From: Phycisphaeraceae bacterium
GTDB lineage: Bacteria; Planctomycetota; Phycisphaerae; Phycisphaerales; Phycisphaeraceae
NCBI GenBank assembly: GCA_028284155.1
Contig: JANQSF010000148.1
Coordinates: 1 to 52,608, forward strand
Length of the DNA: 52,608 nt
Reading direction: 5' to 3'
Both the position numbers and the translations under genes were made by a program. Below the pieces are notes generated by a model. It was not told the origin of the DNA. It worked only from the letters and a program-made list of their open reading frames with translations, and searched no databases. Below are positions 33,720 through 41,343 of the stretch, one piece after another. How positions within the stretch are numbered: position 1 is the stretch's first letter; each line of letters starts with the position of its first letter.

Positions 33720-34256
33720 ATGTCTCACACGAATCTTTGGGCGCCGTGGCGGTTGGCTTATCTGCGCGACATGGTCGAGCGTGAGGAGGCGGGGCAGCCC
33801 GCATTGACGGGTTGTTTTCTGTGCGACGCGGCGGGCGTCGACCCGCAACAAGACGAGGCGGGGGCGCGCGATCGGCTGGTTTTGCTCAACGACGAACGTG
33901 GCGTCGTGTTGTTGAACCGTTACCCGTATACGAATGGTCACCTGCTGGTCGCGCCGCGCGAGCACCTGGGGACATTGAGCGCGCTGTCGAGCGCGCAGCG
34001 GGCCGGGCTTATGGAGTTGACCGCGTTGTGCGAACAGTTGCTCGGCGAGGCGATCAATCCGCAGGGGTTCAATGTGGGGATCAACGTCGGTCGCGCAGCC
34101 GGCGCGGGGCTGCCGGGGCACCTGCACGTGCACGTCGTGCCGCGGTGGGCGGGTGACACGAACTTCATGCAGACGGTCGGCGCGGTGCGGGTGATCCCGG
34201 ATGCGCTGGAGGCGAGTTACGCGCAGTTGCGTGAGGTGTTGGGGGGGTTGGAATGA
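33720..34256 (+). CDS. HIT-family hydrolase / nucleotide phosphorylase
   Basis: A 178-residue histidine-triad protein. The active-site motif HLHVHVVPRW lies near residue 140, preceded by the usual NRYPYTNGHLLVAPREH around 68-84 and FNVGINVGRAAGAG before the triad. The N terminus LWAPWRLAYL fits the branch related to Ap4A phosphorylases and HIT hydrolases of actinobacteria. It should cleave or phosphorolyse a dinucleoside polyphosphate or nucleotide-phosphoramidate. It faces the phosphoesterase gene convergently. The substrate is not certain. Confidence 0.88.
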   Translation: MSHTNLWAPWRLAYLRDMVEREEAGQPALTGCFLCDAAGVDPQQDEAGARDRLVLLNDERGVVLLNRYPYTNGHLLVAPREHLGTLSALSSAQRAGLMELTALCEQLLGEAINPQGFNVGINVGRAAGAGLPGHLHVHVVPRWAGDTNFMQTVGAVRVIPDALEASYAQLREVLGGLE

Positions 34257-34342
34257 CCAATGACCAAGTCCAATGACCAATGGGACGAGTGATGTCGTTC
34301 ACCCTCTGTTCACTGGACATTGGGATTTGGTCATTGGACATT
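34253..34342. repeat. Tandem AATGACCAATGACC-type simple repeat
   Basis: Short motifs AATGACCAATGACCAAG and complementary GGTCATTGGACATT flank the gap between the HIT and phosphoesterase genes. Similar GGTCATTGG repeats occur at 34974-35000. No gene. Confidence 0.55.
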
Positions 34343-34380
34343 CGACCTGACCTGTTCGACCAGACCACCCGACCTCGCCC

Positions 34381-34866
34381 TCAACCATGCACCTCAACCA
34401 CCTCAGCCTTGAGCGTGTCAAGGTCGAGCGTGGCGACGGTGCACCTTTCGGTGAGCCAACCGCAACACTCACCGGGATTGAGGATGAGTTGCCCGTCGCG
34501 CTGCTCGTTGACCACCTCGTGCGTGTGACCGGTGATGACCACGTCGGCGCCGGCCGTGTCGGCGGGCTTGAGCCAATCGATGAAGTGGTGCATGACGATC
34601 GTCCGACCGCCCAGTTCCAGCCTCAGCGGGCCGTCCACGATGTTGGGCAGGACCTGCTTCAGCCCGGCCCGCTCGCCGTCGTTGTTGCCGTAGATGCAAT
34701 GCAGCGGGATCGACAGGGCGTCCGGCGCGATGAGCTTGGCGGCGAACGGCGCGACGTAATCACCGGCGTGGAGGATCGCGTCGACCCGCAGGCGGCGGAA
34801 CAGGGCGACGGCCCGCTGAAAAGTGGGCAGGCGGTCGTGGGTATCACTGATGACGCCGACACGCAT
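34381..34866 (-). CDS. YfcE/MJ0936-type metallophosphoesterase
   Basis: A 161-residue calcineurin-fold phosphoesterase with the complete set of metal motifs: GVISDTHD (residues 4-11), HAGDYV (33-38), YGNNDGE (59-65) and VITGHTHEV near 110-118. The length suits the small phosphodiesterase branch (YfcE, MJ0936). These enzymes use two metals to split phosphodiesters or phosphomonoesters; the natural substrate is not known. TAGTAT on the minus strand sits 7 nt before the ATG without a Shine-Dalgarno. The gene converges on the HIT gene. Confidence 0.9.
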   Translation of the reverse strand: MRVGVISDTHDRLPTFQRAVALFRRLRVDAILHAGDYVAPFAAKLIAPDALSIPLHCIYGNNDGERAGLKQVLPNIVDGPLRLELGGRTIVMHHFIDWLKPADTAGADVVITGHTHEVVNEQRDGQLILNPGECCGWLTERCTVATLDLDTLKAEVVEVHG

Positions 34867-34873
34867 GCGACAG

Positions 34874-34879
34874 ATACTA
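34874..34879 (-). promoter_or_regulatory. Candidate -10 element for a leaderless phosphoesterase transcript
   Basis: TAGTAT on the minus strand, 7 nt before the ATG; weaker match than at metG. Confidence 0.3.
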
Positions 34880-35016
34880 ACGGGGTTTACAGAATCTTGA
34901 CAAGTGGGGGCGGGGGAGAGGGGAGAGGGGAGAGGAGGCAGGTGTCAGGAGACGGGCGACAAAGGTCGTGATTGGTCATTGGTCATTGGTCATTTGGCAT
35001 TGCCGCCCCGGGGGGA

Positions 35017-35036
35017 GCGCTAAGCCGCAAGCGGCT
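35017..35036 (+). repeat. 20-mer intergenic repeat, copy 4
   Basis: Perfect GCGCTAAGCCGCAAGCGGCT, in the spacer upstream of the small two-helix gene at 35108. Confidence 0.88.
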
Positions 35037-35073
35037 GTGGGGGAAAGTGGGCGGCTGGGTGAAGGTCGGTCGC

Positions 35074-35079
35074 TATAAT
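35074..35079 (+). promoter_or_regulatory. Perfect TATAAT -10 element
   Basis: TATAAT 28 nt before the ATG at 35108, with GAGGG as ribosome-binding site between. No -35 resembling TTGACA lies 17 bp upstream. This contrasts with the leaderless candidates elsewhere in the window. Confidence 0.5.
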
Positions 35080-35107
35080 GAAATGAACCGGAAACGAGGG
35101 ACATTTG

Positions 35108-35392
35108 ATGTCGCTGTACAACTTTCACCGCGTGCTCATCGGCGCCGCGATCGTGTTCGACCTCTTCTTCACGTTCTGGTCGGTCCGGCAGTGGCGGGAC
35201 GACGGCGAGACGACCATGCTGGTGATGGCTATCGCGTCGTCGATCGTGACGGTCGCGCTGATCGCGTACCTGGTCTACTTCAACCGCAACCTGGCCGTGC
35301 TGCGCCACGCGCTGTCGCAACGCGGCGACGCGGCCGGTGGGGCGAGGGGAGTCGGGGGGGTCGGCGCGGAGAACGGGTCGGCTGGTGTGTGA
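35108..35392 (+). CDS. Small two-helix membrane protein
   Basis: A 94-residue protein with two transmembrane segments (about 8-26 and 38-60) followed by a short coiled stretch RNLAVLRHALSQRG and a Gly-rich tail. The start is ATG 35108; TTG 35105 precedes it directly. GAGGG lies 7 nt upstream and a perfect TATAAT further up. I know no named family. Function unknown. Confidence 0.6.
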   Translation: MSLYNFHRVLIGAAIVFDLFFTFWSVRQWRDDGETTMLVMAIASSIVTVALIAYLVYFNRNLAVLRHALSQRGDAAGGARGVGGVGAENGSAGV

Positions 35393-35397
35393 GCGGA

Positions 35398-35457
35398 TTG
35401 TCGATTTGCGATTGCCGATTGCCGATTGCCGATTTGAGCTTCTAGATTTGAGATTGG
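35398..35457. repeat. GATTGCC simple-sequence tract
   Basis: Tandem GATTGCC units (GATTTGCGATTGCCGATTGCC and onward) followed by GATTTGAG-type sequence. It lies right after the small membrane gene. Noncoding as far as I can see. Confidence 0.6.
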
Positions 35458-35461
35458 ACCC

Positions 35462-35481
35462 GCGCCAAGCCGCAAGCGGCT
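35462..35481 (+). repeat. 20-mer intergenic repeat, copy 5
   Basis: GCGCCAAGCCGCAAGCGGCT, one mismatch from the consensus, 38 bp before the TPR-gene ATG. Confidence 0.8.
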
Positions 35482-35519
35482 TGGGATGGGTGATCATCGC
35501 CGGGGTGTGAGTGTTGTCC

Positions 35520-35834
35520 ATGTCTGACCGACTATCACAACTGCTGAAACTCCATGAGACCGACCCAGACGATCCGTTCTTGACGTACGGCGTGGCGATG
35601 GAGCACGTTGGTGCTGAGCGGTTCGACGACGCGCTGGCCTGGTTGGACAAAACGCTGGCGCTCGACACCGGTTACTGCTACGCGTACTTTCAGAAGGCCA
35701 AGGCGCTGTCGCAGTTGGGGCGGGACGACGACGCCGTTGCGGCCGTTGAAGCCGGGCTCGAGGTGGCACGGCGTGTCGGCGACGAGAAGGCGCTGGGTGA
35801 GTTGGGCGAGCTGCGTGAGATGCTGGTGATGTGA
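35520..35834 (+). CDS. Small TPR protein
   Basis: A 104-residue soluble protein made almost wholly of tetratricopeptide repeats: DDPFLTYGVAMEHVGAERF, DDALAWLDKTLALDTGYCYAYFQKAKAL, then DDDAVAAVEAGLEVARRVGD and a closing helix. It should serve as an adaptor binding a peptide or partner protein. The start is ATG 35520. It probably has its own promoter, since repeats separate it from both neighbours. Related short TPR proteins are common in planctomycetes; the partner is unknown. Confidence 0.82.
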   Translation: MSDRLSQLLKLHETDPDDPFLTYGVAMEHVGAERFDDALAWLDKTLALDTGYCYAYFQKAKALSQLGRDDDAVAAVEAGLEVARRVGDEKALGELGELREMLVM

Positions 35835-35854
35835 GGCGATGCGGGACACATCGC

Positions 35855-36055
35855 CCATTTAGCCGCGGAGCTTGCTCCGCGCGTCTTGCGTTGCCCCGCC
35901 TGCTTGGCTTCGTCCGAAATGTCACCGGCCCGCCCGTAGGGTGCGCTTTAGCGCACCAGGGCAGTGGGGAGACCGTCCGTTCACCTTGGTGCGCTGAAGC
36001 GCACCCTACTCTTCGGACGAAGCCGACGCGCGTCGCAAGCGACGCGGCTAAATGG
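35855..36055. repeat. Outer palindrome TTTAGCCGCGGAGC, carrying a nested 119-bp element
   Basis: 31-bp arms at 35855-35885 (CCATTTAGCCGCGGAGC...) and 36025-36055 (its near complement ending GCGGCTAAATGG) enclose copy 3 of the 119-bp element, which abuts the right arm exactly. This looks like one element inserted in another. Confidence 0.8.
35906..36024 (+). repeat. 119-bp palindromic element, copy 3
   Basis: Terminal GGCTTCGTCCGAA (35906-35918) and TTCGGACGAAGCC (36012-36024) are perfect inverted repeats identical to those of copy 1. Internal TAGGGTGCGCTTTAGCGCACC and GTGCGCTGAAGCGCACCCTA-like hairpins follow the same plan. Confidence 0.88.
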
Positions 36056-36103
36056 TGTGGTAACATCTCTGGTTGAGCCCTGAGTTCTAACGCGAGTATC
36101 GCC

Positions 36104-36769
36104 ATGCGCAACCACACCGCCCCACTGCTGCTGTTCGTCGCCGCCATCACATTCGTCGCTCCCCACGCGCGCTCGGCTGACGACATCAAAACCGAGCCCG
36201 GCTTCACCTCCATCTTCGACGGCAAGTCGTTCGCCGGGTGGGAGGGCAACCTGCGCTGGTTCCGCATTGAAGACGGGTCGGTCGTGGGCGGGTCGTTGCA
36301 CGAGAAGGTGCCGCGCAACGAGTTCCTCTGCACGACGAAGCATTACGAAAACTTCGAGCTGCGCCTGCGCGTCAAGCTTGTCGCGCCGCCGGGCAAGGGC
36401 AACGCGGGCATCCAGTTCCGCACCAAGCGCATCCCGGACCACCACGAGGTCATCGGCTACCAGGCCGACGTCGGCCCCGGCTGGTGGGGGGCGCTGTATG
36501 ACGAGTCCCGCCGGCGGCGCATGCTCGCCAAGCCCGACCCGGCCGTCGTCAACAAGGCCCTCAAGCCGGCCGGCTGGAACGACTACTTCATCCGCTGCGA
36601 AGGCAAGCGGGTCCAGCTTTGGATCAACGGCAAGAAAACCGTTGACTACACCGAGAAGGAAGACGGTATCGACACATCAGGCATCATCGGCCTGCAGATC
36701 CACAGCGGACCGCCCGTCGAGATTTGGTACCGCGACATCCGGATCAAGGAACTGCCGAAGTCAGATTGA
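36104..36769 (+). CDS. Secreted DUF1080 protein (3-keto-disaccharide hydrolase-like)
   Basis: A 221-residue protein with a cleavable signal peptide (MRNHTAPLLLFVAAITFVAPHARS-A) and one DUF1080 domain: FTSIFDGKSFAGWEG, FRIEDGSVVGGSL, NAGIQFRTKRIPD, GYQADVG and IGLQIHSGPPVEIWYRDIRIKEL. The fold is a concanavalin-like beta sandwich. Some homologues act on 3-keto-glycosides; most in planctomycetes are uncharacterised secreted proteins. It converges on the DUF1552 gene with 26 bp between stops. It is the normal length for a single-domain member. Confidence 0.92.
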   Translation: MRNHTAPLLLFVAAITFVAPHARSADDIKTEPGFTSIFDGKSFAGWEGNLRWFRIEDGSVVGGSLHEKVPRNEFLCTTKHYENFELRLRVKLVAPPGKGNAGIQFRTKRIPDHHEVIGYQADVGPGWWGALYDESRRRRMLAKPDPAVVNKALKPAGWNDYFIRCEGKRVQLWINGKKTVDYTEKEDGIDTSGIIGLQIHSGPPVEIWYRDIRIKELPKSD

Positions 36770-36795
36770 CATCACGCATCGCAGCGCGGCTTCGA

Positions 36796-38178
36796 TCAAC
36801 CCAGGAACGGCTTGATCGCGCCGGTCTGATCAAACTTCTTCCGCGACATCTCAAGGTCGAAATCGCCGTAGTGCTCGATCGGGTTGCCGTGCGCGTTGAG
36901 CAGGGTCGTGTACCAGTTACCCAAGGTCTTGTGACCTTCCGTGCCGTGATAAGGCAGGCGGATGTAGCGGCCGGCGATGTCGAGTTTGCAGTTACGGCCG
37001 GACATGATGACGAACGGTGACTCCGTGCCGACGCCGTGGTGGGTTTCGCCGTTCTCGGGGAAGTACATGATCACCGTGTTGTCGAACATGTTGCCGTTGC
37101 CCTCGGGCACCTGCTTGAGTCTGTCGACGATGGTCTTGACCTGCTTGACGTGGCTGATGCGGATCTGCTCGCGGGTCTTCCAGGCGGGGACGCCGCCGAA
37201 GGCCTCGTCATGGCCGAGCGGGTGGATGCCGATGCGGTCGGTCTCGTTGCCGGGCAGGCCGGTGACGGGCGTGCCCAGGTCGTCGATCGTGTAGGTCACG
37301 ACGTTGGTCAGGCCTGACTTGAGCGCGGCGACGAGCACATCGGTCATCGCCGCCTGCTTCTGCGGCGTGGTCGCGTTGGGGCCGCCGTCGGCGTGGATCG
37401 GGTCGAGGTCGGGAACATGCCTGGCCAATTCGCCGGCCATCGCAACCAGTTTCTTGTTGCGCTGCCGGATCGCGCCCAGCGACTGGATGTGCGATTGCTG
37501 CCGGGTCTTCTCGTGGCCCTTGATACCGACGGCCTTGAGGCCCTCCCGGCTCTGCAGGAAGGTCAGCATGTCGTTGTCCGAGTTCACCGCGTCCGGGTTG
37601 AGGACGGACTTAAACAGTTCGTCACGCGCCGTCTCCGGGTCGGCGTAGCAGTAGTTGCGGGTGTGCGGCGCGGGGGCGGAGAAGCCGTCCACGATGCCCG
37701 TCCGCCCGCCGGCGAACGACAGCTCGACGTGGCCGAACGGCGAGGGGAAGAGCTTGGCCAACTCGAAGTCGATTGTCGCGCGCTTGATCGCGCTGAGCGT
37801 GTTCCGCTGCGACTTGAAGCAACCCATGACCGACGAGAACGACCAGTGCACGTTCTCGCTCATCTTGGCAGATAGCCCCTGCAGGATGGTCATGTGTTCC
37901 TTGTACTCATCCAGCCCGCGCAGCCAGTTGGGCAGTTCGTGCTTATCCAGCGCGACCTCGAACGCCTGCTTCTTCTGATCCATCGCCTTGTGCTGGTCCG
38001 AGAAGTTGACCAACGCGGTCTCGAGCGGGCGGATGCCGCTTGACTTGCGGATGAAGACGAATCGGCGCGGCCCCATCTCGCTCGCCGCGGCCATGGCCGA
38101 GTCGATCGAGTGCGGCATCACCAAGGCGCCGGCCCCGGTGGCCGTGGTCTGCAGAAACTGTCGTCGGTTCATGGCCAT
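36796..38178 (-). CDS. DUF1552 secreted protein, partner of the DUF1592-type gene
   Basis: A 460-residue protein with a Tat-type signal (MAMNRRQFLQTTATGAGALV) and the DUF1552 core: FVFIRKSSGIRPLETALVNF, IDDLGTPVTGLPG, YFPENGETHHGVGTESPFVI, YHGTEGHKTLGNWYTTLLNA. It lies 3 bp after the DUF1592-type gene and is transcribed with it. Such pairs, and the DUF1501/DUF1549 pairs, are a planctomycete hallmark and are usually considered periplasmic enzymes for complex carbohydrates, with no reaction demonstrated. Alternative start at ATG 38172. Confidence 0.93.
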   Translation of the reverse strand: MAMNRRQFLQTTATGAGALVMPHSIDSAMAAASEMGPRRFVFIRKSSGIRPLETALVNFSDQHKAMDQKKQAFEVALDKHELPNWLRGLDEYKEHMTILQGLSAKMSENVHWSFSSVMGCFKSQRNTLSAIKRATIDFELAKLFPSPFGHVELSFAGGRTGIVDGFSAPAPHTRNYCYADPETARDELFKSVLNPDAVNSDNDMLTFLQSREGLKAVGIKGHEKTRQQSHIQSLGAIRQRNKKLVAMAGELARHVPDLDPIHADGGPNATTPQKQAAMTDVLVAALKSGLTNVVTYTIDDLGTPVTGLPGNETDRIGIHPLGHDEAFGGVPAWKTREQIRISHVKQVKTIVDRLKQVPEGNGNMFDNTVIMYFPENGETHHGVGTESPFVIMSGRNCKLDIAGRYIRLPYHGTEGHKTLGNWYTTLLNAHGNPIEHYGDFDLEMSRKKFDQTGAIKPFLG

Positions 38179-38181
38179 GGC

Positions 38182-41100
38182 CTAGTCCTCGATTGCTTTG
38201 CGATAGATGAAGGAGTCGGAAGTCAGCAGGGAAACGATCACCGCATCGAAACTGCCGCCGCTATCGACGTAAGCCCGCTCGGCGTCGATAAGTGTTCTGG
38301 AATCGTTGAGCGTTTCGTTTCGCCCCATGAAGTAGCGGAAGGCGTGTCGAATGATCGACTGTCGCACGCGCCGCGATTGCCCCAGACGCTGGGCCAGGTC
38401 GATCGCGCCGGTGATCCGACCGTCCAGCGAACGGTCGCCCGTGCCTTCGAGGTAGCCCGTCGAGTCGACCGGCAGCGTCTCGTAAGTATCGCGCGAGTCG
38501 ACGAGGTGGTCGCCCTTCTGTTCGGGGCCTTGCTTGATCAGCTTGTTCTGGTATTCAAGCGCTTCTTTGGTGCGGTATCGACCGAAGTCGTCGTACATCT
38601 CAAACGCGTTGCCCAGCGGGTTCATGGCCTTGTGGCAGCGCCAGCAATAGTCGTTCTCGGTCGCGCTGGCCAAGCGTTGGCGCAGGGTCTTGTTGTGGTC
38701 TTCGGGGATCTGCGCGTCGACGGTGATCGGCACGTCGGGGATGGTGCCAGCCAGGAGTTTCTCCCGCACCCACTTGCCGCGGTGGACCGGGTCGGTCTCG
38801 GTGTTGAACGCGTGCGCGATCAGCCAGGCCGGGTGCGTGAGCATGCCCTTGCGGTTGGGCACCTTTGCGGGCTGAACCGGCTCGTAGTGCCAGTTGTCCA
38901 GGTCGTGATTCCAGAACTTGCCGACGTTGTAGCCGGGCAGGAAGTCGTTGCCGTAGCCGCGGTAGAGGTCGAACGGTGCGGGATGCTTTTGGCCGTCATC
39001 CATGCGATTGACGATCGAGCGCATCGACTTCTTGAAGAGCTGGAGCATGTTGCCCTGCCGCGTCCTGGCCTGGGGCTTGTCCGGATCGACGGTGCGCATG
39101 TTGACGGTTCTGAGGAAGTCAGCGTGCGTCTTGGTCAGATCCTCCATCGTGAAGTTCTGCCAGTCTTTGTCCTTGAAGTATTCGTAGATGCGTTTGATTT
39201 CGTCGGATCGGCCCCGCATCCGCTCGGTGTCGCCGTCGTGGTAGACGATGAACCGCTCGGTGGTCAGCAGCGTCTCGAAGACGTCCCGGTCTTCTTCGAG
39301 GATGTGCGCGACCATGCGGTCGGCTTCCTCGAGCAGTCGGCTGGTCGCGCTGCCCAATCGGTCGCCGCCGAAACGCTTCTCATCCTTAAAGATCTTCAGG
39401 GCCTTGGGGTAGCCGAAGAACTCGCGGAAGAAGCGGAGTTCACGGACCGGCATGTTGGTGACGTTGCCCTGCCGCCAGCGGTCAGCCAGGTTCTTGTCGA
39501 CCCGGTAGTAGACGTCTCGCTGCTTGAGGATGCGTGTGACTTCGCGCTTGTAGTCCTCGCGGGTGTTGAGTCGGCCGGCCTTGGCCGCCTCGATCAACCG
39601 CTCGTCCGGGCTCTGGTCGGTCAGGGCGTAAGCGATGGCGTAGGCCGCATCGCGCGGCGAGAGCATGCGTCGGCCGTGCTCGTCCGGCTCGCCTTGGCCG
39701 AACTCACTGCGGTACGCGAACTCGCTTGTCAGCAGCAGCGTCTGGATCAGTTTTTGAACCGCCTTGCGCCGACCCAACTTATCGGTGTAGCCCTTCACCA
39801 ACGCGAGATACTCGCCAGCCTCATTGGTGCCGGGCAACCGCTCAAGAACCTGCACAAACAACTCGTCGATCATCCGGGCGTACAGCTCATCCGACGGCGG
39901 GCCCGCATCGATGCGCTCCTGCTTGAACCGCTGCTCCCAGTCGGTCAGGCACTTCTCGAGCACCTGGTTGTACCGATCGCCCTTGGCGCGGTGCTCGCGG
40001 ATGGCGTCGTTGATGATCGCCATCTCCGCTTCGTCCAACGGCTTGTATTCCGTTCGCCTGGCTCGTTTGTCTTGCGCGATGCGTTCACGGAAATCCGCAA
40101 TGTAGTCACGCAGGATCGCCACCCGGCCTTGGATGTCGCGTTCGTAATCGCCGTAGTAGAACCAGATGCGCTCGCAGAGGTCGATGACTTCCCGATCTGA
40201 CTTGTCCTTGTTCGCCGGGTCGAGCACGACCTGTTCGAAGGCGTCCCATCCGCCGGACTTCTTGATGGTGTTTTGCGCCACAGGCACCGGCAGCCGCTTG
40301 TCTTTCTTGCGGTCTTCAGCGCTGAATTGCTTTTCCTCTTTGAGCTTGACCGGCACGAACTGGGGCAGCAGTGCTTCGTTCTTCTCGCCATAGAGGTCTT
40401 CGCAGACCCTGGCGATGTACTTCTCAAGGAACGCGCGACGCGCGACCAGGGTCGCCTCGTGCCGGTCTTCAAGCGAGAGGACCTCTCGGGTCACGGGCAG
40501 GTAGGTCTTCTTGCGATGGTCCTTGACCAGGGTCTCCGTGATGTAGATTGCGGTCTTCTGCGCGTTGCTGAGCATCGTCGACAGGTGCCCGCCGGTCAGG
40601 TCGGTGTTCGCGTAGTACCGCACGCCGGACTTCTCAGGCAGCAGGAACGGGTTGGCCAAACTCAGGCCCCTGACCTGGTGACCGCCGAAGAGGTTGACGC
40701 GCTTGCCGCGCCAGTTGTCCGTTGTCCTGCCGTCCAGGATCCGCTGCATCTTCGCGTCGAAGATGAATTCGCTGATCAGCCACCGCCGGTCGTAGGTGAA
40801 CGGCTCGAGGTGCGCATACTCGCCCGAGAACAGCTTGTCGTGATCGACGTAGTTGCCGAACTCGGGTCGGCGGAGTTTGTCCGCCAGCTTCGAGGCGTCG
40901 GTATTCTTGAGGTGTCGGCCAACCCACTCAAGCAACGTCTTGCTCTGCGCGGGCGAGGGCTGCTTCGCCTCATCGGGCGGCATCTCTTCGAAGTGCAACG
41001 CCTCCTGCACCTTGTTCAGCAGGTCGTTGCGGGCGTCCGCCTCGAGCGACGCGAGCGTGTCCAGACGGACATCGCCCTTCTGCTTCTTCGGTCCGTGACA

Positions 41101-41217
41101 CGACACGCAGTATTGGTCCAGCACGGCAACCGCGTCGCGCGGGATCGCGAAGCCGTCCGCCGCATCGACGGCCGATGCGGACAAGGTGATCAACGTGATG
41201 TAAGCGGTTAAACGCAT
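38182..41217 (-). CDS. Planctomycete multi-domain protein with PSCyt1-type heme motif and DUF1587/1595/1592/1588/1585
   Basis: A 1011-residue secreted protein. Signal peptide MRLTAYITLITLSASAVDA; then CVSCHGPKKQKGDVRLDTL (c-type heme CxxCH near residue 34, planctomycete cytochrome domain); the DUF1587, DUF1595 and DUF1592 region in the middle (for example SEFAYRSEFG near 505 and VLERLPGTNEAGEYL); CWRCHKAMNPLGNAFEMYDDFG near 845-870, a second CxxCH of the DUF1588 region; and the C-terminal DUF1585 with RHAFRYFMGRNETLND. It is first in a two-gene unit with the DUF1552 gene 3 bp downstream. Two heme sites suggest electron transfer coupled to oxidation of a glycan, which is inference. A palindrome CCGGGCCTT lies 33 bp upstream. 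Confidence 0.94.
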   Translation of the reverse strand: MRLTAYITLITLSASAVDAADGFAIPRDAVAVLDQYCVSCHGPKKQKGDVRLDTLASLEADARNDLLNKVQEALHFEEMPPDEAKQPSPAQSKTLLEWVGRHLKNTDASKLADKLRRPEFGNYVDHDKLFSGEYAHLEPFTYDRRWLISEFIFDAKMQRILDGRTTDNWRGKRVNLFGGHQVRGLSLANPFLLPEKSGVRYYANTDLTGGHLSTMLSNAQKTAIYITETLVKDHRKKTYLPVTREVLSLEDRHEATLVARRAFLEKYIARVCEDLYGEKNEALLPQFVPVKLKEEKQFSAEDRKKDKRLPVPVAQNTIKKSGGWDAFEQVVLDPANKDKSDREVIDLCERIWFYYGDYERDIQGRVAILRDYIADFRERIAQDKRARRTEYKPLDEAEMAIINDAIREHRAKGDRYNQVLEKCLTDWEQRFKQERIDAGPPSDELYARMIDELFVQVLERLPGTNEAGEYLALVKGYTDKLGRRKAVQKLIQTLLLTSEFAYRSEFGQGEPDEHGRRMLSPRDAAYAIAYALTDQSPDERLIEAAKAGRLNTREDYKREVTRILKQRDVYYRVDKNLADRWRQGNVTNMPVRELRFFREFFGYPKALKIFKDEKRFGGDRLGSATSRLLEEADRMVAHILEEDRDVFETLLTTERFIVYHDGDTERMRGRSDEIKRIYEYFKDKDWQNFTMEDLTKTHADFLRTVNMRTVDPDKPQARTRQGNMLQLFKKSMRSIVNRMDDGQKHPAPFDLYRGYGNDFLPGYNVGKFWNHDLDNWHYEPVQPAKVPNRKGMLTHPAWLIAHAFNTETDPVHRGKWVREKLLAGTIPDVPITVDAQIPEDHNKTLRQRLASATENDYCWRCHKAMNPLGNAFEMYDDFGRYRTKEALEYQNKLIKQGPEQKGDHLVDSRDTYETLPVDSTGYLEGTGDRSLDGRITGAIDLAQRLGQSRRVRQSIIRHAFRYFMGRNETLNDSRTLIDAERAYVDSGGSFDAVIVSLLTSDSFIYRKAIED

Positions 41218-41250
41218 GACGTATCAGTGACACCCTGTGGCTCTATCAAG

Positions 41251-41272
41251 CCGGGCCTTTCGGAAGGCCCGG
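41251..41272. repeat. CCGGGCCTT hairpin without T tract
   Basis: A 9-bp perfect stem with TCGG loop, the same stem sequence as the terminator at 2592. It lies between the stop of the 357-residue esterase gene and the start of the DUF1592-type gene, both minus strand. Read on the minus strand no T run follows, so termination may be partial or rho-dependent. Confidence 0.6.
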
Positions 41273-41343
41273 AAAATGTCAGTCAATCGTGCCTAATCAG
41301 TTGCTTCGGACGATCCCGGTTCATGCGGTGATCGACGCACTCG

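Noticed and set aside
38110..40200. Long plus-strand open frame (696 codons) opposite the DUF1592-type gene
   Set aside because: It is antisense to a gene with clear domains and two heme motifs; its product is Val/Arg-rich without any family pattern. High GC makes long antisense frames common.
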